From Desulfocapsaceae bacterium (GTDB lineage Bacteria > Desulfobacterota > Desulfobulbia > Desulfobulbales > Desulfocapsaceae): DNA of 64,000 bases. Location of the stretch: contig JAUSAB010000039.1 of the NCBI GenBank assembly GCA_030653035.1, forward strand, positions 16,101-80,100, given 5' to 3'. Positions 57,907-64,000 of the stretch are shown piece after piece (position 1 is the first letter of the stretch; each line of letters begins with the position of its first letter). A program made the translations under genes and the position numbers. The notes beneath the pieces are model-generated. The model searched no databases, was not told where the DNA came from, and saw nothing but the letters and a program-made list of their open reading frames with translations.

Positions 57907-58698
57907 TTGAAAATAACACCCTTCCCTGTATCTTCCGACCTTCCTGCGATCCAGTGTGAGCAGCTTTTTTTTTCCTATGGAGAGGTCCCCATCCTCACCA
58001 ATGTCTCCTTTTCCATTAAGAAGCTGGATGCAGTGGCGCTTGTTGGCCCCAATGGCGGCGGCAAATCGACGCTGCTCAAACTGATCCTGGGGCTGCTCAC
58101 CCCGCAGAGCGGCACCATTCAGGTCTTAGGCACCACCCCGCAACAGGCACGGAAAAAGATCGGATATATGCCGCAGTACCTGCAATACGACACCTCTTTT
58201 CCGGTATCAGTGATGGATGTGGTCCTTATGGGCCGGGCCGGTTCCACCGGGCTGGGACGCTATAGCAGGGAAGATCGGCGGGTTGCCATGCAGGCCATGA
58301 CCGAACTGGCCGTAGATGGCCTGGCTTCCCGCCCTTTCAACAGCCTGTCAGGCGGCCAGCGGCAGCGTATCCTCATTGCCAGGGCCCTGGCCTGCGAACC
58401 GGAGATCCTGCTCCTCGATGAACCCACCGCCAACGTCGATCCCGGCGTTGAGCTCCAGTTCTTCGAGATCCTCAAAGCCCTGGCCAACCGGGTGACGGTG
58501 CTCACGGTCTCCCACGATCTCGGCTTTGTCTCCCAGATGGTGAGCCGGGTTTTCTGTATCAATCGCCAGGTCAAGATCCATCCCACCTCCGAATTGACCG
58601 GTGAGATTATTCATGAGATGTATGGCGGCGATGTGCGGATGGTCCGCCACGATCACTGCTGTTCGGAACAGGGGCACTCCCATGCTGACATACTTTAG
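57907..58698 (+). CDS. ABC transporter ATPase, ZnuC/metal type
   Basis: The 263-residue ATPase has Walker A ALVGPNGGGKSTLLKLI, signature LSGGQRQRILIARAL, Walker B ILLLDEPTANVDPG and the H-loop TVSHDLGFV. The C-terminus ends in a histidine- and cysteine-rich stretch HDHCCSEQGHSHADIL that could bind metal. With the membrane protein downstream it forms a Zn/Mn-type importer. No substrate-binding lipoprotein gene lies next to it. The start is TTG 57907, since no ATG precedes the conserved part; its ribosome site is weak. Confidence 0.88.
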   Translation: MKITPFPVSSDLPAIQCEQLFFSYGEVPILTNVSFSIKKLDAVALVGPNGGGKSTLLKLILGLLTPQSGTIQVLGTTPQQARKKIGYMPQYLQYDTSFPVSVMDVVLMGRAGSTGLGRYSREDRRVAMQAMTELAVDGLASRPFNSLSGGQRQRILIARALACEPEILLLDEPTANVDPGVELQFFEILKALANRVTVLTVSHDLGFVSQMVSRVFCINRQVKIHPTSELTGEIIHEMYGGDVRMVRHDHCCSEQGHSHADIL

Positions 58699-59530
58699 CG
58701 CCCTCACCGATCCCAATATGGTCTTTCTCCGCTATGCCCTATTTGCGGGACTGCTGGCCGCCCCGGCCTTCGGCATTATCGGCACCTATGTGGTGGCCAG
58801 ACGAATGACCTATCTGGCAGGGGCCATCGCCCACTGCGTCCTGGGAGGAATCGGTGCCGCCCTTTACTGCCAGGTCCACTATGGGATGGCCTGGCTAACC
58901 CCGATGCTGGGCGCCATTGTCACCGCCATCGCCGCCGCCCTGGTAATCGGCCTGGTCAGCCTGCGCTCCCGCGAGCGGGTGGATTCGGTGATCGGCGCCA
59001 TCTGGGTGCTCGGCATGGCCGCAGGCATCATCTTTATTGCCAAAACCCCCGGCTATATTGACCCCATGAGTTATCTCTTCGGCAATATCCTGATGATCAC
59101 CGGTCAGGATCTGCTGACCATTGCGGTGCTCGATGTGATCGTCATCGGCCTGGGGCTGCTGAGCTACAACCGGATGATCGCCGTCTGTTTCGACGAGGAA
59201 TTCGCCCGTCTGCGCGGAATCAGGACCGAACTCTACACCCTCCTCCTGCTCTGCCTGACCGCCCTGACCATTGTCCTGATGGTCCGGGTGGTGGGGATTG
59301 TGATGGTGATCGCCCTCTTTACCCTGCCCGCCGCCACCGCCTCCCATTTCAGCACCCGCATCTGGCAGATGATGGTGCTGGCCACCCTTCTTGGCCTGGT
59401 CTCGGTTGCAGGCGGCCTGTCCCTCAGCTATGGCCTCGACCTGCCCAGCGGACCAACCATCGTCATGCTGGCCGGCTTTTTTTATCTGATCGTTATTGTC
59501 GGCAAGGGGTTGAAGAACAGGTTGCGTTGA
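58682..59530 (+). CDS. ABC transporter permease, ZnuB/metal type
   Basis: This membrane protein of about 282 residues has eight or so helices and the ABC-3 family pattern AGAIAHCVLGGIGAAL and RSRERVDSVIGAIWVLGMAAGII, with ALFTLPAATASHFSTRIWQMM near helix 6-7. The start ATG 58682 overlaps the end of the ATPase gene by 17 bp. The last 90 bp of the gene are duplicated 937 bp downstream, with vapBC in between. Confidence 0.92.
   Translation: MLTYFSALTDPNMVFLRYALFAGLLAAPAFGIIGTYVVARRMTYLAGAIAHCVLGGIGAALYCQVHYGMAWLTPMLGAIVTAIAAALVIGLVSLRSRERVDSVIGAIWVLGMAAGIIFIAKTPGYIDPMSYLFGNILMITGQDLLTIAVLDVIVIGLGLLSYNRMIAVCFDEEFARLRGIRTELYTLLLLCLTALTIVLMVRVVGIVMVIALFTLPAATASHFSTRIWQMMVLATLLGLVSVAGGLSLSYGLDLPSGPTIVMLAGFFYLIVIVGKGLKNRLR
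59441..59530 (+). repeat. 90-bp direct repeat, copy 1 (3' end of the permease gene)
   Basis: The bases 59441-59530 recur at 60378-60467 with five mismatches by eye. This copy is the genuine 3' end of the permease gene. Confidence 0.9.
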
Positions 59531-59618
59531 GTCTATTTCTCGTTCAGCAGGAAGAAAAATACAGCAAAAGGAAGAAGGGAGCCGTGGTCGAATTCCCGAT
59601 TCTCAGCTTGAATAAATC

Positions 59619-59656
59619 TTGATAGACCTCATCACTTGACATATACTACGGTATAT
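59619..59656 (+). promoter_or_regulatory. vapBC1 promoter with overlapping operator-like palindrome
   Basis: TTGATA (59619-59624), a 17-bp spacer and TATACT (59642-59647) form a promoter. ATATAC (59641-59646), TACG and GTATAT (59651-59656) form a palindrome across the -10 box, which fits autoregulation by VapB. AGAGGAGG follows before ATG 59681. Confidence 0.75.
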
Positions 59657-59680
59657 ACCAATAAAAGAGGAGGCAAAGCC

Positions 59681-59941
59681 ATGAGTCAAGTAGCAAAACT
59701 ATTCACCAATGGTCGTAGCCAGGCCGTCCGTTTACCGGCTGCCTATCGATTCGATGCCAGGGAAGTCTATATCCGCCAAGACGCGGAAACAGGTGACGTG
59801 ATTTTATCGCGCAGACCCGCGACCTGGGACGACTTCTTCATTGCACTCAAGAGCGCCGAGGTGCCCAACGACTTTCTAGACGAGAAGGATCGCGGCCAGG
59901 GAACGCAGGACCGTGATCCCCTTGAGGGAATTGGCAAATGA
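59681..59941 (+). CDS. vapB: VapB-type antitoxin
   Basis: The 86-residue protein begins with an AbrB/SpoVT DNA-binding domain: QVAKLFTNGRSQAVRLPAAYRFDAREVYIRQD, which is typical of VapB antitoxins. The C-terminal part (DDFFIALKSAEVPNDFLDEKDRGQG) would wrap the VapC toxin. The start ATG 59681 is preceded by AGAGGAGG. The stop overlaps the vapC start by 4 bp. Confidence 0.93.
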   Translation: MSQVAKLFTNGRSQAVRLPAAYRFDAREVYIRQDAETGDVILSRRPATWDDFFIALKSAEVPNDFLDEKDRGQGTQDRDPLEGIGK

Positions 59942-60336
59942 AGCGGTACATGCTGGACACCAATACGGTAAGCCACCTGCTTAAAGGGCATCCGACCGTT
60001 GCCAGGCGCCTGGTAGCCGTACCAATGGCATCTCTTTGCGTCTCGGCTATCACTGAAGGTGAATTGCTTTTTGGTCTGGCAAAACGTCCGGCTGCTAAAC
60101 AGCTTCACGTTGCCGTGCGGGAGTTTCTCCGGCGCATTGATGTATTGCCATGGGACAGCGCGGCTGCCGAGCATTACGGAACTGTGCGCGCCAATATGGC
60201 GGGACAAGGCAAGGTGTTATCACCACTTGACTTGTTGATCGCTACTCACGCATTAAGCATGGACGCAGTACTGGTGACAAACGACCAGGCTATCAGCCAA
60301 ATGGCTCATGTGAGCATCGAAGATTGGACAGTATAA
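59938..60336 (+). CDS. vapC: VapC-type PIN-domain ribonuclease toxin
   Basis: The 132-residue PIN protein has the acidic residues of the active site: YMLDTNTVSHLL (D7), ITEGELLFGL (E), LSPLDLLIATHAL (D) and VLVTNDQAISQM (D). VapC toxins cleave tRNA or rRNA; VapB, encoded 5' with a 4-bp overlap, neutralises it. This is the first of two modules in the island. GC content and codon use look similar to its flanks. Confidence 0.94.
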   Translation: MKRYMLDTNTVSHLLKGHPTVARRLVAVPMASLCVSAITEGELLFGLAKRPAAKQLHVAVREFLRRIDVLPWDSAAAEHYGTVRANMAGQGKVLSPLDLLIATHALSMDAVLVTNDQAISQMAHVSIEDWTV

Positions 60337-60377
60337 CTGACGAGACAGAATCGTGGTCTGCCCCCGATTCCCCTGAT

Positions 60378-60467
60378 CTGCCCAGCGGACCAACCATCGT
60401 CATGCTGGCCGGCTTTTTTTATCTGGCTGTTATTGTCGGCAAGGTGTTGAAGAACAGATTGCGTTGA
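60378..60467 (+). repeat. 90-bp direct repeat, copy 2 (displaced permease 3' end)
   Basis: This is a second copy of the permease 3' end lying after vapC, with the frame open to the TGA at 60465-60467 but without its gene. It shows that the vapBC segment was inserted with duplication of the target or by cassette-like integration. Confidence 0.9.
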
Positions 60468-60476
60468 TTTTCTCTC

Positions 60477-60504
60477 TTGACGACCCTCCACAACACACTA
60501 TAAT
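60477..60504 (+). promoter_or_regulatory. Promoter of the second toxin-antitoxin module
   Basis: TTGACG (60477-60482), a 16-bp spacer and consensus TATAAT (60499-60504) lie 49 bp before the antitoxin start and 10 bp after the displaced permease end. Confidence 0.8.
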
Positions 60505-60552
60505 GTACAAGCAAAGAGACAATGGATCGTACGTTATTCACGGGAGGCCGCC

Positions 60553-60774
60553 ATGCAAGAAACAACTTTATCCGAGTTACGCAATCAAACTCGACACTTC
60601 TTTGATCTCATAGAGGCTGGGGAGACCATTCGTGTTTTACGCAATGGAAAACCCATTGCCGACATCATGCCGGTACAGAAAGATGTGCCGTCCTGGAAGC
60701 GACGACAAGCGCAACCGTTACTGGTTGATGGCGTTGAAATCAGTCGCTTGATTCTTGAAGATCGGGGTTGCTGA
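60553..60774 (+). CDS. Phd/YefM-family antitoxin
   Basis: The 73-residue protein fits the Phd/YefM fold: TLSELRNQTRHFFDLIEAGETIRVLRNGKPIADIMP, with a short C-terminal tail for toxin binding (ISRLILEDRGC). GGGAGG precedes the ATG. The stop TGA overlaps the PIN toxin start by one base (TGATG). Confidence 0.92.
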   Translation: MQETTLSELRNQTRHFFDLIEAGETIRVLRNGKPIADIMPVQKDVPSWKRRQAQPLLVDGVEISRLILEDRGC

Positions 60775-61187
60775 TGCGGGTTTTCTTTGATTCTTCTGCC
60801 TTTGCCAAACGCTATCTTCTTGAGGATGATTCAGGTTTCACCCTTGACTGGTGCAACCAGGCAACAGAGTTGGCCTTGTCAGTTATCGTTATCCCGGAAC
60901 TCATTGCCGCTTTTTGTCGTTTGCGGCGTGAAGACAAGATAAGCGAACAGCAGTATCGTCAAATCAAAGAAGAGCTGCTGGCCGATATTGTGGATGCTCT
61001 GATTATTGACACCACCCCCCAAGTTCTTCACCATGCAACCATAGCCCTCGAAGGACACACCCTCAGAGGCATGGATGCCATTCATATCGGGGCGGCCATC
61101 GCTTGTGGCGCTGATATTTTTATCACTGCCGACATTCGACAACGAGAGGCAGCAAAGGCCATGGGGCTCACGGTGGTGTCTCCATAA
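60774..61187 (+). CDS. vapC: PIN-domain ribonuclease toxin (second module)
   Basis: This 137-residue PIN protein has VFFDSSAFAKRY (first Asp), VIVIPELIAAF (Glu), LRGMDAIHIGAAI (Asp) and FITADIRQREAA (Asp), the acidic quartet of PIN nucleases. The start at ATG 60774 overlaps the antitoxin stop. Its 3' 125 bp and about 40 bp beyond are duplicated at 61256-61419. Confidence 0.93.
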   Translation: MRVFFDSSAFAKRYLLEDDSGFTLDWCNQATELALSVIVIPELIAAFCRLRREDKISEQQYRQIKEELLADIVDALIIDTTPQVLHHATIALEGHTLRGMDAIHIGAAIACGADIFITADIRQREAAKAMGLTVVSP

Positions 61188-61225
61188 CCCTGCACGACGC
61201 GCAAAACTCAGCATGTTTGCGACTT
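61061..61225 (+). repeat. Direct repeat, copy 1 (3' end of the second PIN toxin)
   Basis: From CCTCAGAGGCATGG (61061) to GCGACTT (61225), this segment recurs at 61256-61419 with scattered mismatches; the copies are separated by only 30 bp. Confidence 0.88.
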
Positions 61226-61255
61226 GTCAACTTGGAAGCCTGACCCTGCCCCCAA

Positions 61256-61419
61256 CCTCAGAGGCATGGATGCCATTCATATCGGGGCGGCTATCGCTTG
61301 TGGCGCTGATGTTTTTATCACTGCCGACATTCGACAACGAGAGGCAGCAAAGGCCATGGGAATCACTGTGGTTTCACCGTGACCCTGCACAACGATAAAA
61401 CCCAACCTGTTTGCAACTT
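61256..61419 (+). pseudogene. Displaced 3' fragment of a PIN toxin (repeat copy 2)
   Basis: This copy reads RGMDAIHIGAAIACGADVFI then TADIRQREAAKAMGITVVSP and a TGA, an intact PIN C-terminus without its N-terminus. It is diverged enough (TVV versus LTVV, GADV versus GADI) that it may be the remnant of an older toxin rather than a fresh duplication. It mirrors the permease duplication 880 bp upstream. Confidence 0.85.
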
Positions 61420-61420
61420 A

Positions 61421-61454
61421 GGGACATCGGGGGGCTGCCCCCGATGTCCCTTTT
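61421..61454 (+). terminator. Strong hairpin, probable terminator
   Basis: GGGACATCGGGGG (61421-61433), loop GCTG and CCCCCGATGTCCC (61438-61450) make a perfect 13-bp stem, followed by TTTTA. It lies between the second TA module and the HEPN-like gene. Confidence 0.8.
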
Positions 61455-61479
61455 ACTCCTCACAGAAAGGCATACAGTC

Positions 61480-61992
61480 ATGCACGATAACATTCAAAAG
61501 ACAATGGATGAATTCGAAGCCCATGTTCCATGCTCCGATGCGGCATATCTGGTTCTAAAGGCGCACTTGGTTGTTGAGCTGCGACTGCTGGAATTCATTA
61601 AGGCGCGTACTACCCCGGAGCTGTTTAAAGAGATTGAGCGACAACGCGAGGGCGCATTTAATGTGAAGCTACTTTTGGCGCGCGTCCTCGCTGAGCGCGA
61701 CGAAATTCCGCAGGACAACGCTAATATTCTGTGGTTGGCACTCGATAAGCTTGGAAAGTTGAGGAATGATGTGGCTCACATCCTTGTACACAAAGGCACA
61801 TCCCTTGAAGACAAGATGTGCGACTTTGTAAAAATAGTCGATCCGATGGGCGAGTTATTTGGACAGTCTATTCCGGCACCAGATCTGCTTCGATCCTTCC
61901 GTCTTGCGGCGAGCTATCTCAATTCATTGCTCACAATTTCTTGTGTGCCGCTACTGATTTCCGACGAGTTGGTGGTTCCTTTCAATGGCTAA
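61480..61992 (+). CDS. HEPN-like protein of unknown function
   Basis: The 170-residue protein is predicted all-helical and has RNDVAH at residues 95-100 (LGKLRNDVAHILVHKG), the Rx4H signature of HEPN domains, which form RNase active sites in dimers of toxins and abortive-infection effectors. The first helix pair (DAAYLVLKAHLVVELRLLEFI) also fits HEPN. I have no closer family match. It precedes the DUF1566-Mrr fusion by 62 bp on the same strand, and a terminator separates it from the TA module. ATG 61480 is chosen; the upstream extension passes through the hairpin. Confidence 0.75.
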   Translation: MHDNIQKTMDEFEAHVPCSDAAYLVLKAHLVVELRLLEFIKARTTPELFKEIERQREGAFNVKLLLARVLAERDEIPQDNANILWLALDKLGKLRNDVAHILVHKGTSLEDKMCDFVKIVDPMGELFGQSIPAPDLLRSFRLAASYLNSLLTISCVPLLISDELVVPFNG

Positions 61993-62053
61993 CATGTCGT
62001 AAAGCGGACGCATGGAAGCTTGATGTACATCGCAAAGCTTTAAAAAGGTGATA

Positions 62054-63643
62054 ATGAACGAAACAGAAAAGCGTATTGGCCATTTTGTTGACAACGGCGA
62101 CGGTACTGTCACCGACACCCGCACCTGCCTTATGTGGAGACGGTGCGCTCAAGGTCAGACATGGGATGGAAAAACCTGCAAAGGAGAGGCCAGAACATAC
62201 ACCTGGCGCGAGGCACATAACCACCATAGCCATACCTTTGCCGGTCATAGGGGATGGCGACTGCCAAATATTGATGAGTTAAAGACGCTTATCGATAAGA
62301 GTCAAGGAGACCCATCCATTGACAGTAAAGCTTTTCCAGAGACACCACGATTACGTTTTTGGTCTTCGTCGTCAGAGGACCTTGGTCTCTATGATACCCC
62401 CATTATACAGGCATTAGGCTTCTACGTCGTCAATGAGGATAGCGACGACCACGTCCGTACGAACAAAAACGATAGTTTGTCAGTTCGCCTTGTTCGCGAT
62501 GGACAGCATCGCTTTTCAATCGCCAAAGATACTTCTACAAAATACAGCTTTACTGTGACCCACGACAAGCAAGGGTTTACAGCCGAAATACCCGAATTTC
62601 CAGGCATCAGTTTCAGAACCAGTACTCAAGCCGAGGCCATGGCAAAAGCAGAGTACTTGGCAACCATCGTTGGAATTGTTTATGAGCTCTGTGTAGAAGC
62701 AGAGAAACTGACCAAGCCATTCGCTCACATCGACTTTGCCACTTACCCGGAGTTTAAGCATACAGAGGGTTCTTTCTACACCAACGAACGTCAAGGTAAA
62801 CATACCTGCCCTTGTTTCAGTAAAGAGAAGTTTGACAATTATTTGAATAAGATTTTCAAAGAAACCGACAAGGTAATCAAGAACGGCAAATCGATTCTGG
62901 CGCTAAAGATATTAGCGCATGTATTCGAGAATCAACGTGATTATTTAATTTTAGGAGACGCGACTTGCAAGCGATATGTCAGACAGTTTGTCGGGCTCTT
63001 CATGGAGGCATTTATCCAACTTGAGAGCTATGATGTCCTTGTTAAATATTATGAAAAAGACCCAGCTCTCAGCCTCAATCTCGAATTTTTACAGCATGTT
63101 GTAGGGCACTATCTCACCATCAAAGATGCGGACAATGCCTCTGTCGCTTTGGAAAAGCTGCGCGCCATTGAGCCAAATCATCCTTTTGTTGTTCAGGGAC
63201 TCAAGAAAATCAAAACCATCTCGATGATTAAGCGGCTAGGAGAGAGCAATATCGACATGCAAAATATCGATTCCCTTTCTGGCCATGATTTTGAATCTCT
63301 GCTCACCCAACAGTTTATCAAACTTGGATTTATCACTCAAGGTACGCCAGCATCCAGAGACTTTGGCGCGGACATCATCGTCGACACGGACGATGGCACA
63401 CGCTTCGTAATCCAGTGCAAACGTTTCAAGAATAAAGTAAACCTCAAGGCGGTGCAAGAGGTCGTCGGTGCCATGCCGCACTATAACGGAGACATAGGGA
63501 TCGTCATCACGAGCAACGGCTTTTTGCCCAGCGCAACTATCTTGGCCGAAAGTAACGGTATCGAGCTATGGGGCAATATGGAACTGATGAACTTTTTATC
63601 AGACGATTTGTCATTCTCACAGATGGCGGAATGGAAGAAGTGA
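62054..63643 (+). CDS. DUF1566 - HicB-like - helical - Mrr-type nuclease fusion
   Basis: The 529-residue protein shows four parts. Residues about 10-150 match DUF1566/Lcl_C: VDNGDGTVTDTRTCLMW, GWRLPNIDELKTLID, FWSSSS and SLSVRLVRDGQ. Residues about 163-207 look like a HicB-type fold (YSFTVTHDKQGFTAEIPEFPGISFRTSTQAEAMAKAE). Residues about 250-390 are helical and may be TPR-like. Residues about 406-516 match the Mrr_cat nuclease fold: SGHDFESLLTQQFIKLGF, RDFGADIIV and FVIQCKRFK, giving the D...QxK (PD-(D/E)xK-like) catalytic set. Mrr enzymes cut modified DNA; DUF1566 domains are found in surface and variable proteins. I know no system with this arrangement. ATG 62054 is chosen; an upstream GTG is possible. 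Confidence 0.8.
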   Translation: MNETEKRIGHFVDNGDGTVTDTRTCLMWRRCAQGQTWDGKTCKGEARTYTWREAHNHHSHTFAGHRGWRLPNIDELKTLIDKSQGDPSIDSKAFPETPRLRFWSSSSEDLGLYDTPIIQALGFYVVNEDSDDHVRTNKNDSLSVRLVRDGQHRFSIAKDTSTKYSFTVTHDKQGFTAEIPEFPGISFRTSTQAEAMAKAEYLATIVGIVYELCVEAEKLTKPFAHIDFATYPEFKHTEGSFYTNERQGKHTCPCFSKEKFDNYLNKIFKETDKVIKNGKSILALKILAHVFENQRDYLILGDATCKRYVRQFVGLFMEAFIQLESYDVLVKYYEKDPALSLNLEFLQHVVGHYLTIKDADNASVALEKLRAIEPNHPFVVQGLKKIKTISMIKRLGESNIDMQNIDSLSGHDFESLLTQQFIKLGFITQGTPASRDFGADIIVDTDDGTRFVIQCKRFKNKVNLKAVQEVVGAMPHYNGDIGIVITSNGFLPSATILAESNGIELWGNMELMNFLSDDLSFSQMAEWKK

Positions 63644-64000
63644 AAACAACTACGCAGCCCTTGACCTTAAATCAAGTCCGCTCAAAAGAATACGGGTAGA
63701 GTAGGGGTATTCAGGACGTATTCAGGGGACAGTTTACGCAACTGCTCATTCTGAGGGTATTCCGGTGACATCCATGATAAGTATTGTCAAGGGGAAAACG
63801 GAGATTTCCCTTAACCTCCAAAAAGTACTCAACCCATTCTCCCCGCTACCGTTGGTGAAAGCGGAAGAATGAGACCACTCCGAGAATGGGCTCTCCGATT
63901 AAGCTCGTCGGAGGAGTGGTCTCATTCTGGAGCGTATTCGAAGAGCGGTGTGTCTCTTGGTAGATTTTATATCAATCTGCCGTAACCCGACCTTTTTCTT
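63644..64000. other. Repeat-rich terminal region without a gene
   Basis: No coding frame is supported in the final 357 bp. GTATTCAGGACGTATTCAGG and a later GTATTCCGG are short repeats near 63700-63770. AGAATGAGACCACTCC (63866-63881) and GGAGTGGTCTCATTCT (63913-63928) form a perfect 16-bp inverted repeat around 31 bp, which looks like a terminus or REP-type hairpin. Confidence 0.6.

Noticed and set aside
61075..61398. Open frame of 107 codons spanning both copies of the PIN-toxin repeat
   Set aside because: It runs in a different frame from the PIN domain and only reflects the duplication.
62054..63643. Diversity-generating retroelement target (DUF1566 is a fold used by such variable proteins)
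   Set aside because: No reverse transcriptase, template repeat or adenine-biased variable repeat is seen in the window, and the domain lies at the N-terminus.

Overview
The window looks like a chromosomal piece of a mesophilic sulfate-reducing or sulfur-disproportionating member of the Desulfobacterota, most likely Desulfobulbales. The reasons are a DsrC with both C-terminal-arm cysteines, a CbiK-type sirohydrochlorin chelatase and siroheme dehydrogenase, a selenoprotein set (a Sec-containing SelD plus two small UGA-interrupted redox proteins), a GGGtGRT/Fe-S scaffold pair and a deltaproteobacterial hemA-ccsA-siroheme cluster. This taxonomic placement is inference from gene content; no rRNA or tRNA gene was recognised.

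Layout. 1-5.3 kb: end of a K+ channel-type protein, then a minus-strand operon SH3 protein - M48 peptidase - CHASE2 cyclase, and a broken GAF/HD-GYP gene. 5.3-5.7 kb: a small inverted-repeat element and a diverged copy of its core. 5.7-9.8 kb: selD (selenocysteine at codon 13), purF with a two-hairpin leader, a ferredoxin and a PDE-like HD protein. 10-12.7 kb: rpoN, lptB, lptA. 13-17.5 kb: a membrane-anchored unknown, a biotinyl-domain protein next to a biotin ligase, recO, a SurA/PpiC chaperone. 17.9-25.4 kb: TlpA-like thioredoxin, a small secreted protein, then methyltransferase - siroheme dehydrogenase - ccsA - hemA - unknown - tautomerase - ligA. 25.5-30.5 kb: AsmA, UspA, Hsp33, EAL/HDOD. 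30.6-33 kb: two adjacent selenoproteins facing an Fe-S scaffold/GGGtGRT pair. 33-41 kb: methyltransferase, M16 peptidase, dtd, MFS, MBL hydrolase, GDPD. 41-41.8 kb: a repeat-rich gap with a MITE-like element, an EAL remnant and two further inverted repeats. 41.8-47.7 kb: agmatinase/arginine decarboxylase (polyamines), citrate synthase, cbiK, dsrC. 47.8-59.5 kb: a 1380-residue membrane protein with two similar halves, a P-type ATPase with a tandem USP, a FAD oxidoreductase, a coiled-coil protein and a Zn/Mn-type ABC transporter.

59.5-64 kb is an accessory island: two toxin-antitoxin modules, each followed by a partial duplication of the 3' end of the gene upstream of it (permease 3' end, 90 bp; vapC 3' end, about 165 bp), then a HEPN-like protein and an unusual DUF1566 - HicB-like - helical - Mrr-nuclease fusion, ending in repeat-rich DNA. 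The HEPN/Mrr pair is the best candidate here for an undescribed (probably defensive) system.

The selenium genes fit together: SelD makes selenophosphate and is itself Sec-dependent, and all three UGA codons are followed within 19-24 nt by a hairpin whose loop carries GG. Standard gene callers would truncate all three proteins.
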